DNA of 8,309 nt from Deltaproteobacteria bacterium (GCA_003249585.1 QKIM01000428.1:1-8309), one strand, 5' to 3'. Shown: positions 1 to 6,127, counted from the first letter of the stretch. Made by a program: numbers and translations. Notes: a model not told the origin generated them from the letters alone.

Positions 1-1167
1 CATCTCGCCCAGCAGCACCCACACCGCAGGACCCCAGGAGACTCCAAAGCAGAAGATATACAGGTGCGCCGAGACGAGGGCGGTCATCGCCTGTCCCGAG
101 GACAGGACCATGACGCCCCTGACCATGGAGGCGCGCGAAAAAACCACCGCGAGGATCCCGAGGGTGAGGGTCATCCCCGCTGAACCAAAGAGCAGGAGGC
201 GCCTGCGCCCCAGTTTGTCGATGAGCGCGATGGCCACCAGCGTGGAGACGATGTTGATCACGCCGGAGACGACGTTGATGAGCAGTGCCCTCGACTCGTC
301 GAACCCGGCGGCCTGCCAGAGCACGGAGCCGTAATAGAACACCACGTTGATACCGACCAGCTGCTGGAACACGCTGAGGCCGATCCCCACCCAGACGATG
401 GGGAGGATCCTGCCCCCCGCGAAGATATCCGTGAACCTCGGTTTGTGCTCCCGCTTCGAGCTCTCCCTGATGGAGATCACCGCCTGGTCCACCTGGTCGG
501 GAGGGAGGAGTCTGCCGAGCACCTTGCGCGCCTCGTCCTCGCGTCCGTTGGCCACGAGGTACCTCGGAGACTCCGGAATCGTCAGGGACAGAGCGAAGTA
601 GAGCGCCGCCGGAATCGCCTCACTCCAGAACATCCACTGCCAGGCAGAGAAACCCCAGATCCAGGGAGCCTTGGAGCTCCCGGCCGAACGGGATATGGAG
701 TAGGTCACCAGAAAGCTGGAAAAGATCCCCACCACGATGGCGAGCTGCTGGAGCGAGGCGAGGCGCCCGCGGATCTTCTCCGGCGCAATCTCGGAGATGT
801 AGGCCGGCGCGATGACGCTGGCCGCGCCCACGGCGAGTCCACCCAGGAGGCGATAGATGACGAACACCAGGACCGTCCCGGCGATACCGGAGCCCACCGC
901 GCTGACGAAGAAGAACACCGCCGCGACCAGCATCACCAGCTTGCGCCCGAAGCGGTCGGCCGCGTTCCCCGCGATCAACGCCCCCACCGCGCAGCCGATG
1001 AGCATGGAGGCCACGGAGAACCCGGAGGCCACGGTCGAGGAGTGGAAGGCCTCCCTGATGGCCGGCACGGCTCCGTTGATGACGGCGGAGTCGAACCCGA
1101 AGAGGAAGCCGCCGATGGCGGCGACGACACTGATGAAGAGGATGTACGGGAGCTGTCTGTTCGGCAT
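1..1167 (-). CDS. MFS sugar porter (sugar/H+ symporter), C-terminus cut by window edge
   Basis: Inner-membrane transporter that probably imports a monosaccharide with protons. The reading frame runs without a stop from ATG (1167-1165) to the window edge, giving 389 residues against about 460-500 for the family, so TM10 to TM12 are missing. Visible family motifs: GFDSAVING (24-32) with Asp26 at the position of the proton-coupling Asp27 of E. coli XylE; DRFGRK (71-76); RLLGGLAVG (106-114); PAYISEIAP (121-129) followed by RGR; Gln141 aligning with XylE Gln168; PESPRYL (198-204); QQLVGIN (268-274); DKLGRRR (317-323); and GVSWGPAVW (375-383). The sugar-contacting Gln and Asn positions known from XylE are kept, so a pentose or hexose is likely, but the substrate cannot be read from sequence. 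The start is set by AGAGG (minus strand, 1173-1177) 5 nt upstream. It is transcribed divergently from the EEP gene. Confidence 0.95.
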   Translation of the reverse strand, partial: MPNRQLPYILFISVVAAIGGFLFGFDSAVINGAVPAIREAFHSSTVASGFSVASMLIGCAVGALIAGNAADRFGRKLVMLVAAVFFFVSAVGSGIAGTVLVFVIYRLLGGLAVGAASVIAPAYISEIAPEKIRGRLASLQQLAIVVGIFSSFLVTYSISRSAGSSKAPWIWGFSAWQWMFWSEAIPAALYFALSLTIPESPRYLVANGREDEARKVLGRLLPPDQVDQAVISIRESSKREHKPRFTDIFAGGRILPIVWVGIGLSVFQQLVGINVVFYYGSVLWQAAGFDESRALLINVVSGVINIVSTLVAIALIDKLGRRRLLLFGSAGMTLTLGILAVVFSRASMVRGVMVLSSGQAMTALVSAHLYIFCFGVSWGPAVWVLLGEM

Positions 1168-1170
1168 GAT

Positions 1171-1194
1171 GACCTCTGGTGACCTCTGGTGACC
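1171..1194. repeat. Tandem 10-bp repeat covering the transporter's ribosome binding site
   Basis: GACCTCTGGT occurs twice in direct tandem (1171-1180, 1181-1190), followed by a partial third GACC. On the minus strand this duplicates the Shine-Dalgarno core AGAGG (1173-1177 and 1183-1187). The copy nearer the ATG is 5 nt away and is the functional site; the other is 15 nt away, too far for initiation at this ATG. Confidence 0.7.
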
Positions 1195-1211
1195 GGGGAT
1201 TGTACCTGTTC

Positions 1212-1220
1212 ATGATAGCA
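1212..1220 (-). promoter_or_regulatory. Extended -10 promoter for the sugar transporter
   Basis: Read on the minus strand this is TGCTATCAT: a TATCAT hexamer (5 of 6 to TATAAT) with the extended TGn element. No good -35 lies 17 bp upstream (TCAACT at 1235-1240), which fits an extended -10 or activator-dependent promoter. The implied leader is about 38 nt. Confidence 0.4.
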
Positions 1221-1230
1221 CAGAATCAGG

Positions 1231-1247
1231 AGAGAGTTGACCTCTCT
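1231..1247. promoter_or_regulatory. Inverted repeat over the transporter -35 region (candidate operator)
   Basis: AGAGAG (1231-1236) and CTCTCT (1242-1247) form a perfect 6-bp inverted repeat with a 5-nt centre. The centre coincides with the expected -35 position of the left-facing promoter. That placement suits a dimeric regulator of the sugar transporter, but the binding protein is unknown and the match could be chance. Confidence 0.35.
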
Positions 1248-1318
1248 GCCGGGCATTGGGGGGAATTTCACTTTGGGAAAAATATGTAAGCTGGATTAAA
1301 CTATTTTCAACCTAGCAC

Positions 1319-1347
1319 TTGATCTGGAGAGCGATTACCGTTACAAT
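1319..1347 (+). promoter_or_regulatory. Sigma70-type promoter for the EEP gene
   Basis: TTGATC (1319-1324), a 17-bp spacer and TACAAT (1342-1347, 5 of 6 to TATAAT). Transcription would start near 1354, leaving a leader of about 120 nt before the ATG at 1474. Confidence 0.5.
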
Positions 1348-1365
1348 GGAAACATTCCGGTACAA

Positions 1366-1378
1366 GGTGAATTTCACC
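1366..1378. promoter_or_regulatory. Palindrome just downstream of the EEP promoter
   Basis: GGTGAATTTCACC is a perfect inverted repeat with 6-bp arms and one central base. It would sit about 12-25 bases after the predicted transcription start, a common place for a repressor operator. The GAATTTCAC half recurs at 1263-1271. Confidence 0.35.
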
Positions 1379-1473
1379 AAACCGGCAGGAGGCTGACCTG
1401 TGACGTTCCGCTCTTGCCTGCAAAATATCCGCTGTCACTTGAATACTCAACAACCCAACCAGGAGGAATACGC

Positions 1474-2631
1474 ATGAAGAACCACGGCATCAGAACTACG
1501 ACCCTTTCCGTCTCCCGTTTCTTCGCCGCCCTGATGGCGGTCGTGATCCTTTTGCCCTGCGCCGCCTACGCCGGCAACGGAAACGAGTACGGGAAGTCGA
1601 AGAACGTCAAGGTGATGACCCGCAACCTCTATCTCGGCGCCGACATCTTCAAGGTCGTCGAGGCCGCCCAGGACACCGCCAACCCCTACGCCGTCCCCAT
1701 GGCCGTCAGCGAAGTCTTCGGCATCGTGCAGTACACCAACTTCCCAGAGCGTGCCCAGGCCATCGCCGACGAGATCCTCGAGAACAACCCCGCCCTCATC
1801 GGACTTCAGGAGGTCACCTCCTACTTCGTCCAGACCCCTGGTGATTTCCTTTATGGAAACCCTGAGCAGGCCTCCTACCTGGCCATCGACTTCATCACCA
1901 TCCTGCAGGCCGCTCTGGCCGAGCGCGGGCTCAATTACACCGTCGCCGCGACGAACTACAACGCCGACCTCGAGGTGCCCTTCTTTAGCGGCTTCACCGC
2001 CGAAGGGTATCCCATCGTCAGCGACCTGCGCATGCGCGACGCCGACGTCATCCTCGTCAGAAGCGACGTGCAGGCCTCCAACCCCTTCTCCCACAACTTC
2101 ACCTACAACGTTGGCATGGATCTCGGCGGCCAGTACATCGAGTTCACCCGCGGCTTCTCCGCCATCGATGCAAAACTGGGCAACGAGACCTTCCGCTTCG
2201 TGAACGTCCACCTCGAGACCGGCTCCGACGTCGGCTCGGTCTTCGCCCAGCTGCAGGCCGTGCAGATGATGGAGCTCATGGCCATCCTCGCCTATGAGAC
2301 CAAACCCCTGATTCTCCTCGGCGACTTCAACAGCGCTCCCACGGATCCCGTAACCCAGCCCTACCATCAGGCCCTGGCCGCCGGCTTCACCGACGCCTGG
2401 CTCGACCGCAACGCCTCCAATCCCGGCTTCTCCTGCTGCTTCGACGAGTACGTGAGCGATCCCACGGCGCAGCTCTATATGCGTATCGACCACGTCTTCG
2501 TGAAGCCCAACGGCAAATCCATCAGGCACATCAACACCTGGCAGACCGGTGAAGACGTCGTGGACATGACCGCCAGCGGCCTGCATCCCTCCGATCACGC
2601 CGGCGTTGTCGCCCACCTCCACTTCCGCTAG
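1474..2631 (+). CDS. Secreted endonuclease/exonuclease/phosphatase (EEP, DNase I-like fold) family protein
   Basis: 385 residues. A Sec signal peptide is visible: Lys/Arg-containing N-region, hydrophobic core at about 16-29, and a cleavage site after AYA (residue 33). The mature part carries the EEP metallohydrolase motifs in order: TRNLYLG with Asn51; LQEV with Glu113 (metal ligand); NVHLE with His246; GDFNS with Asp284 and Asn286; RIDH with Asp339 and His340; and the terminal SDH with Asp374 and His375. All residues expected for Mg2+-dependent phosphodiester hydrolysis are present, so it should be active outside the cytoplasm. The family covers nucleases, sphingomyelinases and inositol phosphatases, and the substrate cannot be assigned; an extracellular nuclease is one option. 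The start at 1474 is chosen because AGGAGG (1461-1466) precedes it by 7 nt and because the signal peptide begins there; an upstream in-frame start at 1414 would bury it. Confidence 0.93.
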   Translation: MKNHGIRTTTLSVSRFFAALMAVVILLPCAAYAGNGNEYGKSKNVKVMTRNLYLGADIFKVVEAAQDTANPYAVPMAVSEVFGIVQYTNFPERAQAIADEILENNPALIGLQEVTSYFVQTPGDFLYGNPEQASYLAIDFITILQAALAERGLNYTVAATNYNADLEVPFFSGFTAEGYPIVSDLRMRDADVILVRSDVQASNPFSHNFTYNVGMDLGGQYIEFTRGFSAIDAKLGNETFRFVNVHLETGSDVGSVFAQLQAVQMMELMAILAYETKPLILLGDFNSAPTDPVTQPYHQALAAGFTDAWLDRNASNPGFSCCFDEYVSDPTAQLYMRIDHVFVKPNGKSIRHINTWQTGEDVVDMTASGLHPSDHAGVVAHLHFR

Positions 2632-2746
2632 TCCACCCCGACTTCATTCTCTCAGGTTTTCCCTTTTACACGATGGTCCCGGTCATCGCTCCCGGCGCGC
2701 GTGATAAAGCGCACTGCGCCCCAAGGTGCATGGGCTGACAAATATA

Positions 2747-2775
2747 TTGACACCGGCGCCAACCTTTGGTTACAT
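2747..2775 (+). promoter_or_regulatory. Possible promoter for the small lipoprotein gene
   Basis: A perfect TTGACA (2747-2752), a 17-bp spacer and a weak TTACAT (2770-2775, 3 of 6). The rest of the gap after the EEP gene (2632-2746) shows no clear terminator: only the weak GCGC-paired stretch near 2697-2719, without a T tract. Confidence 0.3.
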
Positions 2776-2821
2776 CAATCCCCCGATTTGTGAACCGGAA
2801 AACCAGGAAAAGGAGCTCCTT

Positions 2822-3283
2822 ATGAAAATTACGAACAGCAACGCCTTTTACGTGAAACTCTTCACCCTCTCTGCCGTTATCACGGCCGTGATCCTGATCG
2901 GTGCGGGCTGCGCCGGGCTGAACAAGAAATATGACGTCTTCCCCAAGGGGGTCGACGGAACGGTGAAGGAGGTGCTCACCAAGGTTCCCGCTGCTTTCGA
3001 GGCGGAGAAGCCCAACTACAAGGTGGTCAAGACCGAACTGGCGACCAGTGAGTGGCAGGAGATCCGCAACGGCGCCGGGCAGCTCGTCCGCCGCGTCGTC
3101 CGCGTCTGGGTCGGCTACCGGAACACCCCCAAATCCCAGTGTGAGGTCGATCAGTACTTCTTCGCCCAGGCCTATGAGAGCGGCAACTGGGGTGCGCTCA
3201 CCTACCACAGCGCTGCCCTCGATCCCAACAGACGCCATTACTGGGGCCTCATCGACTGCGCCAAGCTCGGCGCCGCCCAGTAA
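2822..3283 (+). CDS. Small lipoprotein of unknown family
   Basis: 153 residues. The N-terminus is a lipoprotein signal: a hydrophobic stretch at about 12-27 ending in IGAGC, with Cys30 as the predicted lipidated residue. The lipobox is imperfect because Gly, not Leu, is at -3. The mature part of about 124 residues is soluble and mixed alpha/beta in character, with a basic, beta-like RRVVRVWVGYR (90-100) and two further cysteines (107 and 146) that could form a disulfide. I do not recognise the family. The start is set by AGGAG (2811-2815) 6 nt before the ATG and by the signal sequence; the earlier ATG at 2726 has no such support. It is flanked by two other exported proteins, so a cell-envelope location is consistent with context, but no function follows from it. 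Confidence 0.85.
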   Translation: MKITNSNAFYVKLFTLSAVITAVILIGAGCAGLNKKYDVFPKGVDGTVKEVLTKVPAAFEAEKPNYKVVKTELATSEWQEIRNGAGQLVRRVVRVWVGYRNTPKSQCEVDQYFFAQAYESGNWGALTYHSAALDPNRRHYWGLIDCAKLGAAQ

Positions 3284-3351
3284 TCCCATTTTCGTCCAGA
3301 CACCTTCCAGAAAAGAGTACCGGACAACAGGGCGGGACCCGAGGCACGGCG

Positions 3352-3380
3352 TTGCCATGCGGTCCTTCGCGTGCTACCAT
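3352..3380 (+). promoter_or_regulatory. Promoter for the Cys-rich/RCC1 gene
   Basis: TTGCCA (3352-3357, 5 of 6 to TTGACA), exactly 17 bp, then TACCAT (3375-3380) preceded by TG in an extended -10 (TGCTACCAT, 3372-3380). The predicted start near 3387 gives a leader of about 19 nt. The promoter looks intact although the gene is interrupted. Confidence 0.6.
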
Positions 3381-3405
3381 TCTCCAATACAACCGAGGAG
3401 GCCCC

Positions 3406-4011
3406 ATGAGGAAACTCACCCTGACCGTTCTGCTGTTTTTGTCCGTCGCCTGCACCAACGAGACCAGCACCTCACAGAACTGCGGTGACGGTGTTGTGGA
3501 CTCCGGCGGGGAGTGCGACGACACCGAGTTCGGTGGAGCCACCTGCGTCAGCCTGGGTTACCATGGAGGCGCGCTCACCTGCAGCAGTGACTGCACCTTC
3601 GTGCGGACGGCCTGCGAGACCTTCGGTTCCTGCGGCGACGGCGCCCTTCAGAGCGACTTCGAAGAGTGCGAGGGCACGAACTTCGGTCAGGCCACCTGCC
3701 TCTCGCGGGGATACGAGTCAGGCTCTCTGAGCTGCACCGAGGGGTGCACCATCGATGAGTCTGGCTGTGTGGGCAAGCTGTGCGGGAACGGTGAGGTCGA
3801 CGGCATGGAGGCGTGCGACGGCACCAACCTGGGGGGCGCCGACTGCGAATCCATCGGATACTACGGCGGGACGCTCACCTGCAGCAGCGACTGCACCTTC
3901 GATATGGAGGGCTGTGAGGCCTACGGCAAGTGTGGTGACGGGGCGATCCAGTCCATGTACAGCGAGGAGTGTGACGGCGCCCAGTTGGGGGGGAGAGCTG
4001 CGCCTCTCTGA
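3406..4011 (+). CDS. N-terminal fragment actually readable from the gene's own start
   Basis: This is the only part of the broken gene that has its own Shine-Dalgarno and start. Without recoding it would give 201 residues: the signal sequence, three full Cys-rich repeats, part of the fourth, and a six-residue out-of-frame tail (RAAPL preceded by Gly) before TGA. It could still be made as a small Cys-rich lipoprotein, lacking the RCC1 propeller. Confidence 0.5.
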   Translation: MRKLTLTVLLFLSVACTNETSTSQNCGDGVVDSGGECDDTEFGGATCVSLGYHGGALTCSSDCTFVRTACETFGSCGDGALQSDFEECEGTNFGQATCLSRGYESGSLSCTEGCTIDESGCVGKLCGNGEVDGMEACDGTNLGGADCESIGYYGGTLTCSSDCTFDMEGCEAYGKCGDGAIQSMYSEECDGAQLGGRAAPL

Positions 4012-4382
4012 ACTACTACGGCGGCACGCTGGTGTGCGGGGCCGACTGCCTTTTTGACCTCACCGACTGCGCCAGCTTCGGGATCTGCGGCGACGGAGCG
4101 ATCCAGGGCGACGCTGGCGAGGAGTGTGACGACACCAACCTCGACGCCGAGACCTGCGAGAGCCTCGGCCACACCTACGGCGGCACACTGGCCTGTTCGG
4201 CGGGGTGCGCCTTCGATCTCTCCGGGTGCGAAGGGTGGTGTGGCGACGATACGACCCAGCCGGGACATGGCGAGGAGTGCGACGGGACCGATCTGAGCGG
4301 CGAGACCTGCGCCACCCTTGGGCACATGCACGGGGGAAACCTCACCTGCGACGGCAGCTGCCGTTTGGACACCGGAGGCTGC
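3481..4382 (+). repeat. Six tandem Cys-rich repeats (about 150 bp each)
   Basis: Units begin with Cys-Gly-Asp/Asn at 3481, 3631, 3781, 3931, 4086 and 4239. The general pattern is CGDG...EECDGTNLGG, then TCxSLGYxGGTLTC and SSDCTFDxxGC. The spacings are 150, 150, 150, 155 and 153 bp. Only the fourth unit is not a multiple of three, which places the frame loss inside it. Six cysteines per unit at fixed places imply three disulfides each in an oxidising, extracytoplasmic setting. Similar repeats are common in secreted proteins of Myxococcota. Confidence 0.85.
3987..3993 (+). other. G7 tract: frame loss and correctly phased slip site
   Basis: The codons here are TTG GGG GGG AGA. Eight Gs instead of seven, or a -1 shift at G GGG GGG, gives Leu-Gly-Gly-Glu-Ser-Cys and matches the LGGxxC of the neighbouring repeats exactly. 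The heptamer is in the phase needed for tandem -1 slippage. A hairpin GAGAG (3993-3997) with CTCTC (4004-4008) abuts it with no spacer, so it is not a canonical stimulator. The homologous site of repeat three has G6, so G-richness is native to this position. Confidence 0.8.
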
Positions 4383-4904
4383 CGGATGTTGTCGATGGGC
4401 TCCGCGGGGGAATCCTTCACCTGCGGCCTCACCGAGAGTGGACTCCCCTGGTGCTGGGGGTTGAACAACACACAGCAGGTAGGGCACATGGCCTTGACGA
4501 ACGGGCAGACCCTGGTTCCACTTGATGTCACCTCAGCTGTGCCGCTTCAGCAGATCTCCAGCGGCAAAAGCCACACCTGCGGCGTCGACATGGCCGGGAT
4601 GGTGTACTGCTGGGGCGACAACCTCAAGCACCAACTGGGCACGCAATATACGAGCTCCTTCAACACCATCAGCGTCACGACCATCCCCTACCTTCAGGTG
4701 GCGGCCGGGCGAGAGCACACCTGCGGCGTGACCGGCGCCAACCAGGTCAGGTGCTGGGGAGACAACGCCTTCGGACAGCTGGGATACGGGGTGGCCACCG
4801 GGGACTCCTACACACCCGTTGCGGTGGCCCTGGCGGAGCCGTTCGTCCATGTCACCTCGGGTGCATTTCACTCCTGTGCCCTCTCCCAGACGGGGGCAGC
4901 CTAA
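3993..4904 (+). CDS. Middle fragment in the restored frame (repeats 4-6, RCC1 blades 1-4 in part)
   Basis: Open frame one base behind the N-terminal fragment. It holds the rest of Cys-rich repeat four, repeats five and six, three complete RCC1 units and the start of the fourth, then meets TAA at 4902-4904. A GTG at 4032 is the first possible start in frame, but no ribosome binding site precedes it, so it is a remnant rather than an independent gene. Confidence 0.4.
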   Translation, partial: ESCASLNYYGGTLVCGADCLFDLTDCASFGICGDGAIQGDAGEECDDTNLDAETCESLGHTYGGTLACSAGCAFDLSGCEGWCGDDTTQPGHGEECDGTDLSGETCATLGHMHGGNLTCDGSCRLDTGGCRMLSMGSAGESFTCGLTESGLPWCWGLNNTQQVGHMALTNGQTLVPLDVTSAVPLQQISSGKSHTCGVDMAGMVYCWGDNLKHQLGTQYTSSFNTISVTTIPYLQVAAGREHTCGVTGANQVRCWGDNAFGQLGYGVATGDSYTPVAVALAEPFVHVTSGAFHSCALSQTGAA

Positions 4905-5444
4905 TGTTGGGGCACCAACACCTTCGGCCAGCTGGGGACAAATGACACCACGGCCCACTACATCCCGACCGCAGTGTCCGGTGGGCACCAGTTCACGGCC
5001 CTGGCAGCCGGTTACAGCTTCACCTGCGGCCTCAAGGCGGGCGGGGAAGTTTGGTGCTGGGGCTTCAACGCCTCGGGAAGCCTCGGCGACGGGACGACGA
5101 CAAATTCGCAGTCCCCGGTCCAAGTCTTTTCGGCGGTCACCTTCGCCTCCATCAGCATCGGCGCCACAGGGACCCACGCGTGCGCGCTGAGCACCACCGG
5201 CGAGGCCTATTGCTGGGGTGATAACACCTATGGACAGGTGGGCAACGGGACAAGTTCAGGGGGCGTTTCGAGCCCCGTCACGGTCTCCACGGGCCTCACC
5301 TTTGCCACCATCACGGCGGGGGGATACCACACCTGCGCCGTCACCTCCCTGGGTTCCATGTACTGCTGGGGACGCAACTACGCCGGAGAGATCGGTGACG
5401 GGACACCGGACCAGCGCGACACCCCCGTCCCCGTGACCACCTTC
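4386..5444 (+). repeat. Seven RCC1 repeats forming one beta-propeller
   Basis: Seven units of about 50 residues, each with (H/F)(T/S/A)C(G/A) followed about ten residues later by CWGxN and a (Q/E/S)(L/V/I)G turn. The CWG cores read WCWGLN, YCWGDN, RCWGDN, stop-CWGTN, WCWGFN, YCWGDN and YCWGRN. Two cysteines per blade suggest disulfide-stapled blades, common in bacterial secreted RCC1 proteins. Seven units match the RCC1 propeller. Confidence 0.85.
4902..4904 (+). other. Premature TAA in RCC1 blade 4
   Basis: The codon directly before TGT TGG GGC (Cys-Trp-Gly) is TAA. In the other blades this codon is Tyr (three times), Trp (twice) or Arg. A single change from TAT or TAC explains it, and the frame on both sides is the same and fully conserved. 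TAA ends the small lipoprotein gene at 3281-3283 normally, so it is not a sense codon in this genome. Confidence 0.85.
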
Positions 5445-5447
5445 TAG
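4905..5447 (+). CDS. C-terminal fragment (RCC1 blades 4-7)
   Basis: Continues in the same frame after the TAA to the natural stop TAG at 5445-5447, 180 residues. It contains the rest of blade four and blades five to seven. The first internal start (ATG-like GTG or ATG near 4974) has no clear ribosome binding site and lies inside a blade, so separate translation is unlikely. Only 29 bp separate its end from the convergent zinc-ribbon gene, and no terminator hairpin is visible between them. Confidence 0.4.
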   Translation, partial: CWGTNTFGQLGTNDTTAHYIPTAVSGGHQFTALAAGYSFTCGLKAGGEVWCWGFNASGSLGDGTTTNSQSPVQVFSAVTFASISIGATGTHACALSTTGEAYCWGDNTYGQVGNGTSSGGVSSPVTVSTGLTFATITAGGYHTCAVTSLGSMYCWGRNYAGEIGDGTPDQRDTPVPVTTF

Positions 5448-5476
5448 GCATACGGTTCCTGGGGACACCTCCGCCA

Positions 5477-6127
5477 TCAGAGGAGCAGGGCTTTTACTTC
5501 TTCTACCCGGGCGCGGGCTTCGTCGGTGAGGGCGAGTTTTTCCGCTTCCTCCACATTGACGGCGGCCTTGCTCGCCTCACCCGCGCGGTGGTGCGCGCGG
5601 GCCAGGGTCAGCAGCACCTCCATCCTGAGCTCTCCCGCGATGCCCGCCATGAGGGCCTCAAGGCCCAGGGCCCGGACCTTGTCGTCATCTTCGAGGATCA
5701 GTTGGGCGTAGCGCATGAGGGCGACCAACATCGCCCCCTGCGGGTCCTCGTATTTTCCACGGCTCTTCATCATGAGGTCGAACCCCTCCGCCACCCCGTC
5801 GGGCGTCGGGCCGTAGAGGAGCAGGTCTGCGACGATGGCGCCAAAGAGCCGCACCCAGTTCTCTTTCCCCGTGAGGCGCGCCCTGAAGGCCTCCAGACGC
5901 GTCGTGAGCGCATCCTTCCCCAGGGACGAGGCGCCCCCCCTTGCGGGCTCGCTTCGGCCTGCATCTCCGGCGTCACGGCCCGATTCGCTGCCGTCCGCAG
6001 GGCTCCCCGACTGGATCTGTCCGAAACAGCTCTTGCACAGGAGCGTCTGCGTGCCATCGGGTGTCACCCATTTCTTCGACGAGAAGAACCCCAGCTGTCT
6101 GCCGCACTGATCACAGAATTTCGCCAT
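5477..6127 (-). CDS. Zinc-ribbon protein with helical TPR-like C-terminus, function unknown
   Basis: 216 residues, cytoplasmic: no signal peptide or membrane segment. The N-terminus has two CxxC knuckles (Cys5/Cys8 in FCDQC and Cys31/Cys34 in LCKSC) typical of a zinc ribbon. A low-complexity Gly/Ser/Asp/Arg linker (about 40-70) follows, then a helix-rich domain (71-216). Residues about 168-203 (LLTLARAHHRAGEASKA and following) have the small/large residue spacing of a TPR hairpin. Such proteins usually act as protein-protein adaptors; nothing here indicates the partner. The start is supported by GAGG about 7 nt upstream on the minus strand. It is divergent from the ABC-F gene and convergent with the RCC1 gene. 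I do not recognise a named family. Confidence 0.85.
   Translation of the reverse strand: MAKFCDQCGRQLGFFSSKKWVTPDGTQTLLCKSCFGQIQSGSPADGSESGRDAGDAGRSEPARGGASSLGKDALTTRLEAFRARLTGKENWVRLFGAIVADLLLYGPTPDGVAEGFDLMMKSRGKYEDPQGAMLVALMRYAQLILEDDDKVRALGLEALMAGIAGELRMEVLLTLARAHHRAGEASKAAVNVEEAEKLALTDEARARVEEVKALLL

Larger units (their letters stand above)
1168..1473. other. Divergent intergenic regulatory region
   Basis: This 306-base stretch lies between the starts of the sugar transporter and the EEP protein and encodes nothing convincing. It is more AT-rich than its surroundings. It holds an extended -10 promoter facing left, a -35/-10 pair facing right, a tandem 10-bp repeat beside the transporter start, and inverted repeats at 1231-1247 and 1366-1378. 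Smaller symmetric pairs flank the right-facing -10: TACCG (1336-1340) with CGGTA (1358-1362), and GGAA (1348-1351) with TTCC (1355-1358). The 9-mer GAATTTCAC occurs twice, at 1263-1271 and 1369-1377. Confidence 0.7.
3406..5447 (+). pseudogene. Cys-rich repeat / seven-bladed RCC1 surface lipoprotein, interrupted by a frameshift and a stop
   Basis: The reconstructed product is 680 codons. Order: a lipoprotein-like signal (MRKLTLTVLLFLSVAC, Cys16 as likely lipid site; lipobox not ideal), six Cys-rich repeats with six cysteines each, then seven RCC1 units with the pattern HTC-(A/G)-(L/V)...CWGxNxxGQLG, enough for one closed seven-bladed propeller. Such proteins are usually exported and are thought to bind other proteins or sugars; no catalytic residues are seen. 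GAGGAG (3395-3400) lies 5 nt before ATG 3406. Two lesions break it. A G7 tract (3987-3993) lacks one G, so the frame ends at TGA 4009-4011 after 201 residues. In the restored frame a TAA at 4902-4904 (codon 500) stands where the other blades have Tyr, Trp or Arg before CWG. The frame then stays open to TAG 5445-5447. Everything else is conserved, so decay is recent, or one or both lesions are sequence errors. Confidence 0.85.

Noticed and set aside
445..1182. 245-residue plus-strand frame over the sugar transporter
   Set aside because: Composition is Arg/Glu/His/Gly-rich with no domain; the minus strand holds an intact MFS protein.
1447..2622. 391-residue open frame antisense to the EEP gene
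   Set aside because: The plus strand carries a signal peptide and all EEP catalytic motifs. The antisense frame is Gly/Val/Glu/Asp-rich low complexity, as expected opposite a GC-rich gene, and has no ribosome binding site.
2690..2725. Terminator after the EEP gene
   Set aside because: Only short GCGC pairing is present and no T tract follows.
4902..4904. TAA read as an amino acid (altered genetic code)
   Set aside because: TAA ends the lipoprotein gene at 3281-3283, and TAG and TGA end others; no other in-frame TAA is seen inside a gene.
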